A stretch of 64,000 nt of DNA, from NCBI GenBank assembly GCA_964510225.1, contig CAZEAN010000012.1, positions 7,855 to 71,854 of the forward strand. The letters are read 5' to 3'. Below, piece by piece: positions 16,918 through 25,953 of the stretch (within the stretch, counting starts at the first letter, position 1; each line of letters opens with the position of its first letter). The position numbers and the translations under genes are program-made. The notes beneath the pieces were generated by a model. It ran no database searches, was not told the origin of the DNA, and saw nothing but the letters and a program-made list of their open reading frames with translations. This stretch comes from CAZEAN01 sp964510225 (lineage in GTDB: Bacteria > Planctomycetota > Planctomycetia > Isosphaerales > Isosphaeraceae).

Positions 16918-17820
16918 ATGCTGCGAACCCGGCTTATGTTTGGGATCCCGCTCATGGCGGGCTTTCTGCTCATCCTCACGCTGGATTCGTTTATCGTCCC
17001 TTGGTTTCCCCTCTGGTTCGCTACGATGGTGATTGTCATGACTCTCGCCGCGTCGGAGGTCGCGGCGATGCTCCGAAATACATCGATCCCACCTCCAACA
17101 GATCTAGTCATCGGAGGAGTCCTGGCGGTCGTTGTCTCTAATTGGGTTCCTCACATCGTTCCGAGTGCTGCTTCTGAGGTTGAATCGCTTGGCTCTGGCT
17201 TCGAAACACTCGCGTGGCCACTCTGGACTTTCGTTGCCGTGATGATGACGACCTTTTTGGTCCAGAGCCTCCGACTGCAAGGCCGGGGGGAAGCAGTGAG
17301 TTCGATCGCGGGAACGTTATTTGCCGTTGCTTACTTGGGATTACTTGGGAGCTTTATGATCCAGACCCGTTGGGTCGAGGGACGCTACGGAGGGGTCGTT
17401 CCGCTCGGTGCATTGGTGATCACGGCAAAGGGCTCCGATACGGGTGCCTATCTTGTCGGGAAGCTAATTGGCAAACGACCCCTTTGGCCGAGTTTGAGCC
17501 CCAAGAAGACGATAGAAGGCGCGATTGGCGGATTTTTCTTCGGGATCCTCGGTGCGTTACTCGTATTTGGGATTGCCGACACCGCCAACGCAATTAAAGT
17601 CAATCAGTCGATTAATTGGCTTCATGCGATCGGATTTGGTCTGACTGTGGGAACAGCAGCACTGCTTGGCGACTTGATGGAATCGATGATCAAGCGCGAC
17701 TCCGAACAGAAAGACGCCTCATCTACAATCCCCGGATTCGGTGGCATTCTTGATGTTATCGACTCGGTGCTTTTTGCTGGGCCTGTCGCTTACGGCTATC
17801 TAATGATCTCAGGTAGCTGA
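16918..17820 (+). CDS. cdsA: Phosphatidate cytidylyltransferase (CDP-diacylglycerol synthase)
   Basis: Integral membrane enzyme that makes CDP-diacylglycerol from phosphatidate and CTP. The 300 residues include about seven or eight hydrophobic helices. The family signature is clear near the C-terminus: GDLMESMIKRDSEQKD and then IPGFGGILDVIDS, with Phe where most members have His in the GHGG part. SDTGAYLVGKLIGKRP precedes it. The ATG has a distant GGAG. It lies 96 bp after uppS and 170 bp before phoH. Confidence 0.95.
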   Translation: MLRTRLMFGIPLMAGFLLILTLDSFIVPWFPLWFATMVIVMTLAASEVAAMLRNTSIPPPTDLVIGGVLAVVVSNWVPHIVPSAASEVESLGSGFETLAWPLWTFVAVMMTTFLVQSLRLQGRGEAVSSIAGTLFAVAYLGLLGSFMIQTRWVEGRYGGVVPLGALVITAKGSDTGAYLVGKLIGKRPLWPSLSPKKTIEGAIGGFFFGILGALLVFGIADTANAIKVNQSINWLHAIGFGLTVGTAALLGDLMESMIKRDSEQKDASSTIPGFGGILDVIDSVLFAGPVAYGYLMISGS

Positions 17821-17990
17821 CCGGTTTCATCGCTCTAACGCGGACAACCACCAGGATTCAGTTCTTTGGATTGAAGAAGGAACCGTTGCAAGGTCGGATT
17901 GGTCCGAAACATAATACAATGAGATTTGATGACAAGAATGGGAATCGATTCGCCCAATGATCAGTCATCTCTGAGGTTAATGATTGCCGT

Positions 17991-19049
17991 ATGCAGGCAG
18001 TGACGATCCGGCTTGATGACCACAATGAGGAACTCGCGGTTTATGGAAGCCGTGATCAATTTCTCCGACAGATCCGCGATACTCTTGGGGTCCGAGTACT
18101 CGCAAGAAACGGACAACTCCGACTGGAAGGAGATTCCGATCGAGTTGATCGTGCCTCCAAGGTCGTCGAAGGGCTTCGGGGACGTTATCGGCGACAAGGT
18201 CTTGTCACCCCTCGAGACGTTCATGAAGCTCTTGAGGCCGTTTCTCAGATTGAAGCCGAAGGCCTCGGCCGCCCGAACGAAGGGCTGAAGTCGGGGGATC
18301 GGACAGTCCGACCCCGAACTGAAGGTCAAGCCGTCTACCTCGATGCTTTAAACTCTTCTCCCTTAGTATTTTGTGTCGGACCTGCTGGAACAGGAAAGAC
18401 CTATTTGGCCGTCGCCGCTGCGGTTGCCAACCTCCGACGCGGAGAAACCCGCAAAATTGTCTTGGTCCGACCCGCGGTCGAAGCCGGGGAGCGCCTCGGA
18501 TTTCTTCCAGGAGATCTCGAAGCCAAGATCAATCCCTACCTGAGACCTCTGCTCGATGCGCTCCGTGACCTCATGCCCTACGAACAGCTCCGGCGTTACA
18601 TGGGAAACGATCTCATCGAGATCGCCCCCTTGGCCTACATGAGAGGTAGGACCCTGAACGATGCAACGATCATTATGGATGAAGGTCAGAATGCGACGAT
18701 TAGTCAGATGAAAATGTTCTTAACAAGAATGGGAGCGAATGCACGAATCGTCGTGACTGGTGATACAACCCAAGTTGACCTCGATCCGACGGTCATAAAC
18801 GGACTCTCTGACGCGGTGCAGCGACTCGAAGGAATTGAGGGGGTTGCCGTCGTCCGACTCAAAAAGGAAGACATCGTCCGACACCCATTAGTTCAAGCGA
18901 TCGTCGACGCGTACGAAGACCCTGAGAGTAGCCTGCCAACAGAATCAAGTGCTGATGCAGGCCCCGTATTGGATCGTGATCACGACGATCAGGAGAAAGA
19001 GACTTCCGCCAAAGGGATAAGTACAGATCCTGCGTCGGGTGGAGCGTGA
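17991..19049 (+). CDS. phoH: PhoH-family ATPase
   Basis: Cytosolic P-loop ATPase/RNA-associated protein (PhoH/YbeZ type), 352 residues. An N-terminal KH-like portion (residues 1-70) precedes the ATPase domain with Walker A GPAGTGKT at 130-137 and Walker B IIMDEGQN (Asp230/Glu231). VTGDTTQVDL near residue 255 is the sensor-like motif of the family. The last 45 residues are acidic and low in complexity. It is the first gene of a tight phoH-pgpH-ybeY block, a widely conserved neighbourhood linked to ribosome and RNA quality. The TGA stop is 5 bp from the preferred pgpH start. Confidence 0.95.
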   Translation: MQAVTIRLDDHNEELAVYGSRDQFLRQIRDTLGVRVLARNGQLRLEGDSDRVDRASKVVEGLRGRYRRQGLVTPRDVHEALEAVSQIEAEGLGRPNEGLKSGDRTVRPRTEGQAVYLDALNSSPLVFCVGPAGTGKTYLAVAAAVANLRRGETRKIVLVRPAVEAGERLGFLPGDLEAKINPYLRPLLDALRDLMPYEQLRRYMGNDLIEIAPLAYMRGRTLNDATIIMDEGQNATISQMKMFLTRMGANARIVVTGDTTQVDLDPTVINGLSDAVQRLEGIEGVAVVRLKKEDIVRHPLVQAIVDAYEDPESSLPTESSADAGPVLDRDHDDQEKETSAKGISTDPASGGA

Positions 19050-19054
19050 CCCTA

Positions 19055-21295
19055 ATGGCCAATGGTCGTCGCAAAGTGAAGCATCCGAGGGCGCAACTAC
19101 GGCCCTCCGATCCGATCAATCACCGTCGAGTCCACCGTCAGCGACTCCGGCGTCAGATCATTAGCCTGATCCCGGTTATCTTGGCTGTCCCTCTCGTTGC
19201 GGCGATTGTGGCGGGATCGGGTCCACCCTTTACGTATCGGATTGGTCAGCGTCCCGAGAAAGACCTCCGGGTTTCTGTCGAGCAGTTCCAGCGCTTCAAT
19301 AGTGTCCGAACAAGCCAAGCCCGTGACCTCGCCGCCAAGCAGGTCCCACCCGTCTTCCAGAACGACCCAGCACCCATCCTTGAGCTTAGAAATCAATTTC
19401 ATAATCTCCTTGAGTCTATTGCAAGGACGAAACCTACTTCCCTTGACCTCCTACCCAAGGGTTCGGCTGAACTCTGGGTCCTTGAGCAGGAGGACTTACA
19501 ACGAATCCGGGAAGCTGTTGAGAACGAGACAGACCTGGTCGAACTTCTTGAACAGGTCGACTCCGCCTTCGAACCCTTGATCAAGCACGGCGTCCTCCCT
19601 ATAGGTGCTTTGGGGTCACTTGAAAAGGAATCGTCGAGCAAGATCCAAGTGCATCATCCCGCAAGTGTGGAGAATGTGGATCGAGACCTTGTGATTCCAG
19701 AACGTCTCGCGCAACCGGACGGCCCCGTCGCTGAAGCGTTTGTCGCGCAGTTCAACGACCCAGTTCTCGGAGACCTTCTCTTCAGATTAGTTGGGAACCG
19801 ACTTACCCGGATTTCAACTCTCAGTCTCGATGAACTCGAAACCGACAACCTACGTACGACTGCCCGCGAAACGGTAGGAGACCAATTTGACACATTCTAC
19901 CGCGGGAATCTGTTGGTTGAGCAAGGGACGCTGATCGACGAAGAGCAACTCGAACTTCTCCGACTGGAGCATCGAGAGAGGCTCAGTACAATGGGGATCA
20001 CTTCAAAGGTCAAACGAGCAGCTTCGATCTTAGTGCTCATCAGCGCCCTCTTCGGTTTGATGGGGATCTATATTAGCCGTTATGAGCCTCGGGTCGCGCG
20101 ATCCCCGGCTCGGATCGCAACCCTCTGTATCGCTGCGATTATTGGACTTGGCCTCGCAAGGCTCCTCGCCCTCTGGATCTGGAGCGCGGAGTTGATCCCG
20201 ATCGCCTTGATCGCGATGACACTCGCAATTGCTTACAATCCACTGCTCTCTCTTGTCTTTGTTTTCGGGACGTCGTTGCTCCTCTGTATGTCCACAGGGC
20301 AAGGACTTAGCTATCTGATCGTCTTGATTGGTGGGACTGCTGCCGGCGTGATGCTCCTCCGCGAAGTCAGGACCCGGACCAAACCGATCCTTGTTGGCGT
20401 GGTTGCGGGCGTTACTTACGCGGTTCTGAGCGCGGCCTCGGGGGTCTGGCAGAATCAATCGATTCAATTGATCGTGACCGAAAGTGCCATGCGGGCGTCG
20501 TGGGGGTTACTCTCGGGCTTCCTCCTGCTTGGTTGCCTCCCCTTTGCCGAGCGTGCCTTTGGCTTGATGACGGGGATTAGCTTACTTGAGCTTGGCGACG
20601 TGACCCATCCGTTGATCCAGCAACTTGTCCGTCGTGCACCGGGAACACACAATCACTCGATCACGGTAGGGACCATTGCGGAATCGGCTGCGAAGACGGT
20701 TGGAGCGGATGCCCTGCTCGTTCGGATCGGTGCCTACTTTCACGATATCGGGAAGATGGTCAAGCCACACTATTTTATTGAAAACCAGGTCCCTGGAGGA
20801 CCAAACCGACACGAGAATCTAGCACCGGCGATGAGCACTCTGATCATCATTGGCCATGTGAAAGATGGTGCAGAACTCGGAAGACAACACCATCTTCCGG
20901 AACGGATCATCGATCTGATCGAACAACATCACGGTACGACCCTCGTCGAGTACTTCTATCACCGGGCGAATCAACAACGGGTCGAGGACGACCGCCCAGG
21001 AATCGTCCAGGAAAGTGCCTTCCGATATCCAGGCCCCAAGCCTCAATCCAAAGAAGCGGCGATTTTGATGATGGCTGACGGTGTTGAAAGTGCCAGTAGG
21101 ACCCTCTTCGATCCGACACCGGCTCGACTTGAAGGTCTTGTCAGCGCCATTGTGGACAAACGGTTACGTGATGGCCAATTCGATGAATCTGACTTAACGC
21201 TCCGCGACATCGCCACTATCCGTGAGAGTCTTATTAAATCCTTGATCGCCATTTATCACGGTCGGGTGACTTACCCCGAACAACGAACCGCCTAA
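19055..21295 (+). CDS. pgpH: 7TM receptor with HD phosphohydrolase domain (PgpH type)
   Basis: Membrane-bound c-di-AMP phosphodiesterase of the 7TMR-HD family, 746 residues. Order of parts: a first membrane helix at about 30-48, a large extracytoplasmic 7TMR-HDED domain to about 325, six more helices to about 510, then a cytoplasmic HD domain. HD ligands are visible in PGTHNHSITVG, GAYFHDIGKM, IIGHVKDG and EQHHGTTLVEYFY. The ATG at 19055 has GGAG 11 bases upstream; a GTG at 19046 overlaps the phoH stop. The stop shares its last A with the ybeY ATG, suggesting translational coupling. No diadenylate cyclase gene is in the window. Confidence 0.93.
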   Translation: MANGRRKVKHPRAQLRPSDPINHRRVHRQRLRRQIISLIPVILAVPLVAAIVAGSGPPFTYRIGQRPEKDLRVSVEQFQRFNSVRTSQARDLAAKQVPPVFQNDPAPILELRNQFHNLLESIARTKPTSLDLLPKGSAELWVLEQEDLQRIREAVENETDLVELLEQVDSAFEPLIKHGVLPIGALGSLEKESSSKIQVHHPASVENVDRDLVIPERLAQPDGPVAEAFVAQFNDPVLGDLLFRLVGNRLTRISTLSLDELETDNLRTTARETVGDQFDTFYRGNLLVEQGTLIDEEQLELLRLEHRERLSTMGITSKVKRAASILVLISALFGLMGIYISRYEPRVARSPARIATLCIAAIIGLGLARLLALWIWSAELIPIALIAMTLAIAYNPLLSLVFVFGTSLLLCMSTGQGLSYLIVLIGGTAAGVMLLREVRTRTKPILVGVVAGVTYAVLSAASGVWQNQSIQLIVTESAMRASWGLLSGFLLLGCLPFAERAFGLMTGISLLELGDVTHPLIQQLVRRAPGTHNHSITVGTIAESAAKTVGADALLVRIGAYFHDIGKMVKPHYFIENQVPGGPNRHENLAPAMSTLIIIGHVKDGAELGRQHHLPERIIDLIEQHHGTTLVEYFYHRANQQRVEDDRPGIVQESAFRYPGPKPQSKEAAILMMADGVESASRTLFDPTPARLEGLVSAIVDKRLRDGQFDESDLTLRDIATIRESLIKSLIAIYHGRVTYPEQRTA

Positions 21296-21834
21296 TGGAC
21301 GACCTCGACTTCTCAACCAAATCGACGCGAGAGTGTAGCCTGATCGTCGAACTTAGTAATACTCAAGCAATCCTTTCGATCGAGCCCGATCGACTGATTG
21401 AAACCGCTACTCAGGTCCTTGCGCTTGAAGGACTCGGCGCGGCTCAGCTTTCCTTGGTGCTTGTCGACGATCGTGAGATTCAAGCAATCAATCGTCAGTA
21501 CCTTCAACATGATGACGCTACCGACATCATTACCTTTCCGATCTCCGAACCGGACGAGGAACCACTCGTTGGTGAGCTTGTGATCTCGACCGAAACCGCA
21601 GTTCGAGTTTCTCACGAGCGTGGGGTTGACCCCTGGAGCGAGTTGACGCTCTATGTCGTCCACGGAATCCTCCATCTCACTGGCTTTGACGATCATTCCC
21701 CCGAAGATCGACTGCGGATGCGTGCACGCGAACAACTGATCCTCGATCAACTCGGTGTTGAATTCGATCGCTCCGATCATTCTCCGCGCACTGATGCCTC
21801 GGCGGGACGGGAGAGAGTCTCGTGTTTGGACTAA
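21295..21834 (+). CDS. ybeY: Endoribonuclease YbeY (rRNA maturation factor)
   Basis: Zinc-dependent endoribonuclease involved in 16S rRNA 3'-end maturation and ribosome quality control. The product is 179 residues. The metal motif HGILHLTGFDDH gives His123, His127 and His134; DATDIITFP and GELVIST are also family marks. The start overlaps the pgpH stop (TAATG) and the 3' end overlaps the next gene by 13 bp. The last 20 residues, in the overlap, are not conserved in type. Confidence 0.95.
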   Translation: MDDLDFSTKSTRECSLIVELSNTQAILSIEPDRLIETATQVLALEGLGAAQLSLVLVDDREIQAINRQYLQHDDATDIITFPISEPDEEPLVGELVISTETAVRVSHERGVDPWSELTLYVVHGILHLTGFDDHSPEDRLRMRAREQLILDQLGVEFDRSDHSPRTDASAGRERVSCLD

Positions 21835-23135
21835 TCGTCGGCTCGGTTCTTCTCGGAGGTCTGAGCCTCGGTGCACTCTGCTGGTTTACGGTGACGGTCG
21901 GGCTCCACCGGGCGCTCATGACCTATTCCCGGAGCCGATTGGAGTCCATCGGTGCCTCGGAAGAGCGGGTTGAGCAGATCGAATCTGAGTGGGATCAGAC
22001 GGAACGAGCCGTCGTCATTCATAACTTCATGGCGGGGTTGCTTTTCGCCATCCTTGTTGGAATCCAATTCTTAGGAGCTCAGCAGCTCGGCTCGAGGATT
22101 TACACGATCTCCGGTTGGGTTCTCCTCACGGTAACGCTTCGGATCGTCGGAGGCGTCATCGGCCGGGTGTTCGCAGAATCCTTGCTCTTACGAGCTTGGT
22201 CGCTCGCCCTGAGTCTTCGGAGTCTGGCAGCGCCTTTAATGAGTGTCGGTAATTCGCTTGAATCCTATGTGCGGAGCCGTTCGGGATCTCGAGGCTTGAA
22301 CAAACCAAGACCCGCGAGCGTTGAGGTCGAATTTCCTGATCATCAAGTAACTCGTAATGATGATCCCCACGATCATGAGCTGACCGAGGCGACGCGAGAG
22401 CGTCTCGAAAAACTCATCAAACTCGAAAAGCGTGACGTTGGTGAGATCATGACGCCGAAGTCATCGATCATCTTGCTTCCAGCGAACGCGACAGCTCCCG
22501 AAGCGGCACGGGCACTCGTAGGCTCGGGACACAGTAGGATCCCACTTTTCGGAGAAACGCGAGATGACATCATCGGTGTTCTTTATGCAAAAGATCTCTT
22601 TGCAGATTTGATTGATGGCACTCCCCTGAGTGAGATCAGGATCAGGCAAATCGCGAAGCCCCCGCTCTGTGTTCCCGAGACGAAACGTGCGTCGGATCTC
22701 ATCGTGGAGATGCAATTGCTCCGAATCCACCTCGCAATTGTCCTCGATGAATATGGGGGCGTCTCTGGTCTGGTCACGCTTGAAGATCTTCTCGAAGAGT
22801 TCCTGGGTTCGATCGACGACGAGCATGACATCCCAACGCCGTCCGACCCCTTGGTCCAGCTCGATGATGACTGCTTCGAGGTCGATGGCACGATGAATCT
22901 CGAAGAGATCAACGAGCGCCTTCGACTTGAGATTCCTACCGATCGACACTTCCAGACGATCGGTGGCTTCGTCTTCGATGCCGTCGGGCACCTACCAGAA
23001 CCTGGGGCAACGCTCGCACGAGATGGTATTGAATTTACGATTATAGAAGTGATTGATAATTCGATTCGACGCCTCAAGATGAATCTCCGACCACAACTAA
23101 CGGTGGGTGAAAACGAAGGCAGAACCACCGATTGA
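21822..23135 (+). CDS. CNNM/CorC-type membrane protein with CBS domains
   Basis: Putative Mg/Co transport or efflux protein (hemolysin-C-like). Residues 1-165 form an atypical, weakly conserved DUF21-like membrane region with about four helices. Paired CBS domains lie at about 205-330 (VGEIMTPKSSIILL, HSRIPLF, VLDEYGGVSGLVTLEDLLEE). A CorC/HlyC C-terminal domain follows from about 345 to 425 (TIGGFVFDAVGHLPEPG). The GTG start lies inside ybeY (13-bp overlap), so translation is probably coupled. Such proteins commonly follow ybeY in bacteria. The transported ion is not shown by the sequence. Confidence 0.9.
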   Translation: MFGLIVGSVLLGGLSLGALCWFTVTVGLHRALMTYSRSRLESIGASEERVEQIESEWDQTERAVVIHNFMAGLLFAILVGIQFLGAQQLGSRIYTISGWVLLTVTLRIVGGVIGRVFAESLLLRAWSLALSLRSLAAPLMSVGNSLESYVRSRSGSRGLNKPRPASVEVEFPDHQVTRNDDPHDHELTEATRERLEKLIKLEKRDVGEIMTPKSSIILLPANATAPEAARALVGSGHSRIPLFGETRDDIIGVLYAKDLFADLIDGTPLSEIRIRQIAKPPLCVPETKRASDLIVEMQLLRIHLAIVLDEYGGVSGLVTLEDLLEEFLGSIDDEHDIPTPSDPLVQLDDDCFEVDGTMNLEEINERLRLEIPTDRHFQTIGGFVFDAVGHLPEPGATLARDGIEFTIIEVIDNSIRRLKMNLRPQLTVGENEGRTTD

Positions 23136-23197
23136 AGCCGAGTAAGTCCCGCTTAAGCTTTTGATCTTGGGACGTCGGACGACGGGATTCCAATCCG

Positions 23198-23971
23198 ATG
23201 GTTGTGGCTCCGAGACGAACGCTGGCACTCGTGACCCGATCAGTGGACGTTTTCGAAAGCAGTCGTGTACTGACACTTTTTACGCGCGAGCTTGGAAAAA
23301 TCGGTGTCTTGGCGAAGGGAGCGAGGCGTCTTAAGTCTCCGTTCCAATCTTCACTTGACTTGCTCAGCCTCTGCGATATCGTGCTTCTTCAGAAACGGTC
23401 GGAATCGCTCGACCTGCTTACCGAGGCGGTTTTAGTGGAGCGATTCGAGGATCTCAGGTCTGTCCCGGCCGCGTTCTATGCGGGTTGTTATATCGCCGAA
23501 TTGCTTGAGGTGCTCAGCGGGAACGAAGACCCGCATCCTAAGCTGTTCGACGCAGCTCGCGTGACGCTCAGGAATCTCGGCGACGCGGAGATCCGCCCCA
23601 TCCGGGTCCTCCGATTCGAGCTTGCCTGCTTGCGAGAGCTCGGATTGATGCCAACGCTTCAGTCATGTGTCCATTGTGGAACCGAGGTCATCCCCAGAAA
23701 TGATCGTGTTTCATTTGGACTGGCGACGGGCGGTGTGCTTTGTCAACGTTGCCTCCCTGGTCAACCTCATGTCACGGTCCTTTCAAGCAAGGCCCTCAGT
23801 GCGATCCGAGATCTTGGATCGCCCGGACCGTCTTGGCGATCGTTGGCAAGTGATCAGGAGACACGTTGGGAAGTCCGTCAAGCCGTCGGCGCAATGATTG
23901 GTCATCTCAACGGAAGAGAGCCTCGATTGCTACGCACCGTGGAGGCAGATTGTCGGATCGGCCCGAAGTAA
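23198..23971 (+). CDS. recO: DNA repair protein RecO
   Basis: RecFOR pathway protein that loads RecA on SSB-coated DNA. The product is 257 residues. An N-terminal OB fold (TLALVTRSVDVFESSRVLTL) and LAKGARRLKSPFQ are typical. A four-Cys zinc site is present: Cys157/Cys160 in CVHCG and Cys182/Cys185 in CQRC. The ATG start keeps the conserved N-terminus. It sits 62 bp after the CBS-protein gene, matching the common ybeY-corC-(era)-recO order with era absent here. Confidence 0.94.
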   Translation: MVVAPRRTLALVTRSVDVFESSRVLTLFTRELGKIGVLAKGARRLKSPFQSSLDLLSLCDIVLLQKRSESLDLLTEAVLVERFEDLRSVPAAFYAGCYIAELLEVLSGNEDPHPKLFDAARVTLRNLGDAEIRPIRVLRFELACLRELGLMPTLQSCVHCGTEVIPRNDRVSFGLATGGVLCQRCLPGQPHVTVLSSKALSAIRDLGSPGPSWRSLASDQETRWEVRQAVGAMIGHLNGREPRLLRTVEADCRIGPK

Positions 23972-24016
23972 CCGGCCGATGCTACTTTTTTCGGAACCCG
24001 ACGGAGCCTGACACGG

Positions 24017-25330
24017 ATGTTCAAATCTCGGAGGAACCAACGAGTCGGCCGATCCGCCGCCCTCCAGATCGTGCTGATCACCATCGTTAGCGTGGCCTGC
24101 GGTTGTCAAAGCGGACCGTTTAAGTCACTCAAGCAGGCGTACCAAGATCCGTCCGCCCAGAAAAGCCACGCACCTGACGCACTCCTCTCCCGATGGATCG
24201 GTAAAACGCCGGTCGATCCTGCGATCACCAAGGCCGGAGGCCTTACCTTGGGTCCGGATGGTTGGGTCGATCAAGATCCCGCTCATACCGACGTACTCCT
24301 GAGCGAGTTCGAGGCTGCAGAAACGCTCTATCTAAAGGGTGAACTCAACGAAGCGGAGCGGGCCTTCGGTCGGATCGCTCGGAAGGAGCGTTCTCCCGAG
24401 ATCCGGCTCTTCAAGGAAGAGCAGCTCCTGGGCTCGAGCAATCAAGGTGGATCACCTTGGCGGATGAAGGCGCTCTACTATCTTGGGGAAATCCGATTCC
24501 GGACCGGACGCTATGTTCAAGCTCATCGGACCTTCGAGCAACTCATCAATGAGTTTCCGGGTACACCTCACTTGGACGAAGCCGTTGCCCGGGAATTCCA
24601 GATTGCGCAGATCTGGCTCAATCAAGTTGCCCCGAATGAAGATCAACCCCCTCTTCCCTGGCAAGCTCGCTTTACAGGTGGCCTTCCGATCCTCGACACC
24701 GGCGGATCAGCGGTCGAGGTCCTCAACGATGTCCGGATGAATTCCTATGACGGACCGCTCGCCGATGACGCTGTCAAACTCATCGCTGATCACTACGAGC
24801 GCTTTGGCAACTATGAGCAAGCAGCGTATTACTATGATCAGATGGCTGATGAGTATCCCAAGAGTCCGCTTCTTCATGAGGCGATCGTCAGTGGTGTCGA
24901 CGCGAAGTTGAACGCGTATCTCGGCCCACACTACGATTTCAGTCAGCTTGAGGAAGCTCGGGAGTCGGCACAGCGAGCGCTCCGGCTCTTCCCCGAACGA
25001 CAGGCAAGCACCGGAGACAGTCTCTACCACAAGATGGACCTGATCGAAGACCAAGCTGCAGAACGTGACTATGAGCAAGGTCTTCATTACCAGAGTTCGG
25101 GCTATGCGACTTCCGCCGAATTCCTCTACTCGGGAATCATCGCGAAGTGGCCAAAGAGCGAATGGGCTGACAAAGCGAAGCTTCGACTCGTCGAGGTCGC
25201 TCGGATGCCTCGTCGCAAAGCCGCACCCTCGACGATCTGGAACCTCTCCGAAGGAGGCAATCCGTACAGTCAAGGGATCAGTTCCAACAATGCCGGCTTC
25301 ATTGGACCGGGCGGCGCGGCTGGCCCCTGA
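24017..25330 (+). CDS. BamD-like TPR protein, exported
   Basis: Probable outer-membrane-associated TPR protein, 437 residues. The N-terminus is basic, then a hydrophobic stretch to VACGCQ, which could serve as a poor lipobox. TPR-like helices occur throughout: ALYYLGEIRFRTGRYVQAHR, a second group near residue 265 (NYEQAAYYYDQMADEYPKS) and a third near 370 (GYATSAEFLYSGIIAKWPKS). The pattern and size recall BamD/YbgF-type proteins. BamD is usually about 250 residues, so this one is longer. It precedes an LptE-like gene by 69 bp, which fits outer-membrane assembly. Confidence 0.75.
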   Translation: MFKSRRNQRVGRSAALQIVLITIVSVACGCQSGPFKSLKQAYQDPSAQKSHAPDALLSRWIGKTPVDPAITKAGGLTLGPDGWVDQDPAHTDVLLSEFEAAETLYLKGELNEAERAFGRIARKERSPEIRLFKEEQLLGSSNQGGSPWRMKALYYLGEIRFRTGRYVQAHRTFEQLINEFPGTPHLDEAVAREFQIAQIWLNQVAPNEDQPPLPWQARFTGGLPILDTGGSAVEVLNDVRMNSYDGPLADDAVKLIADHYERFGNYEQAAYYYDQMADEYPKSPLLHEAIVSGVDAKLNAYLGPHYDFSQLEEARESAQRALRLFPERQASTGDSLYHKMDLIEDQAAERDYEQGLHYQSSGYATSAEFLYSGIIAKWPKSEWADKAKLRLVEVARMPRRKAAPSTIWNLSEGGNPYSQGISSNNAGFIGPGGAAGP

Positions 25331-25399
25331 TCACCCTGATCTGATACCGATATGGATCAGATCGAAGGAAGAATCTCTTTCATTCCAGGGGGTTGAGTC

Positions 25400-25921
25400 A
25401 TGATATCCAGGTCGCTCACCCGTTTCAGTACGATCGGTTTACTCCTCCTCATCGCAATTGGAAGTGGTTGCCGCTCTTATTCGTTAAGGTCGCCCTACGA
25501 TCGTTCGATCGAGACAGTCTACGTACCGATCTTCCAGTCCGATTCGTTCCGAGAAGGGATCAACCTCGAACTCACGAGGGCTGTTCAGGAAGAAATCCGC
25601 AAACGGACACCGTATCGGGTGGTTACCAATCCCAACGAAGCAGACACCATACTTTCCGGGACCGTGCTCTATGCCAACAAGAACGTCCGGGTAGTCACTC
25701 CGAACAACCTCCCGCGCGAGATTTTTGGTGAGATTACGGTTGAGGTCAGTTGGGAAGACATCCGGGGAGGCGTCAATCCCGACGAACCTCCCGCAACCGT
25801 CCGAGTCACTCAATCGACTCCGTTCTACAAAGAAATCGGCGAAACGAGTACGATTGCTTACGACCGCGTCGTCGCTCAACTCGCTCGTGATATCGTCAAT
25901 ATGATGGAAGCGCGTTGGTAA
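25400..25921 (+). CDS. LptE-like outer-membrane lipoprotein
   Basis: Small lipoprotein of 173 residues related to LptE, which plugs the LptD translocon for lipopolysaccharide. The signal peptide ends with the lipobox IGSGC near residue 24. The mature start (RSYSLRSPYDRSIETVYVPI) is typical of the family: Tyr-rich segment, then V-P-I-F and later REGINLELTRAVQEEI and ADTILSGTVL. GGGGG lies upstream of the ATG. It is followed by folP, whose ATG at 25954 is 32 bp downstream. The presence of LptE implies an outer membrane with lipopolysaccharide; the lptD gene is not in the window. Confidence 0.85.
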   Translation: MISRSLTRFSTIGLLLLIAIGSGCRSYSLRSPYDRSIETVYVPIFQSDSFREGINLELTRAVQEEIRKRTPYRVVTNPNEADTILSGTVLYANKNVRVVTPNNLPREIFGEITVEVSWEDIRGGVNPDEPPATVRVTQSTPFYKEIGETSTIAYDRVVAQLARDIVNMMEARW

Positions 25922-25953
25922 CTGCGGACCCATCATTATTCTCCGGGGTTTTC

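Noticed and set aside
17821..17990. TTGCAA and TAATAC/TACAAT boxes before phoH
   Set aside because: The spacing is 20 bases or more, so it is not a convincing promoter.
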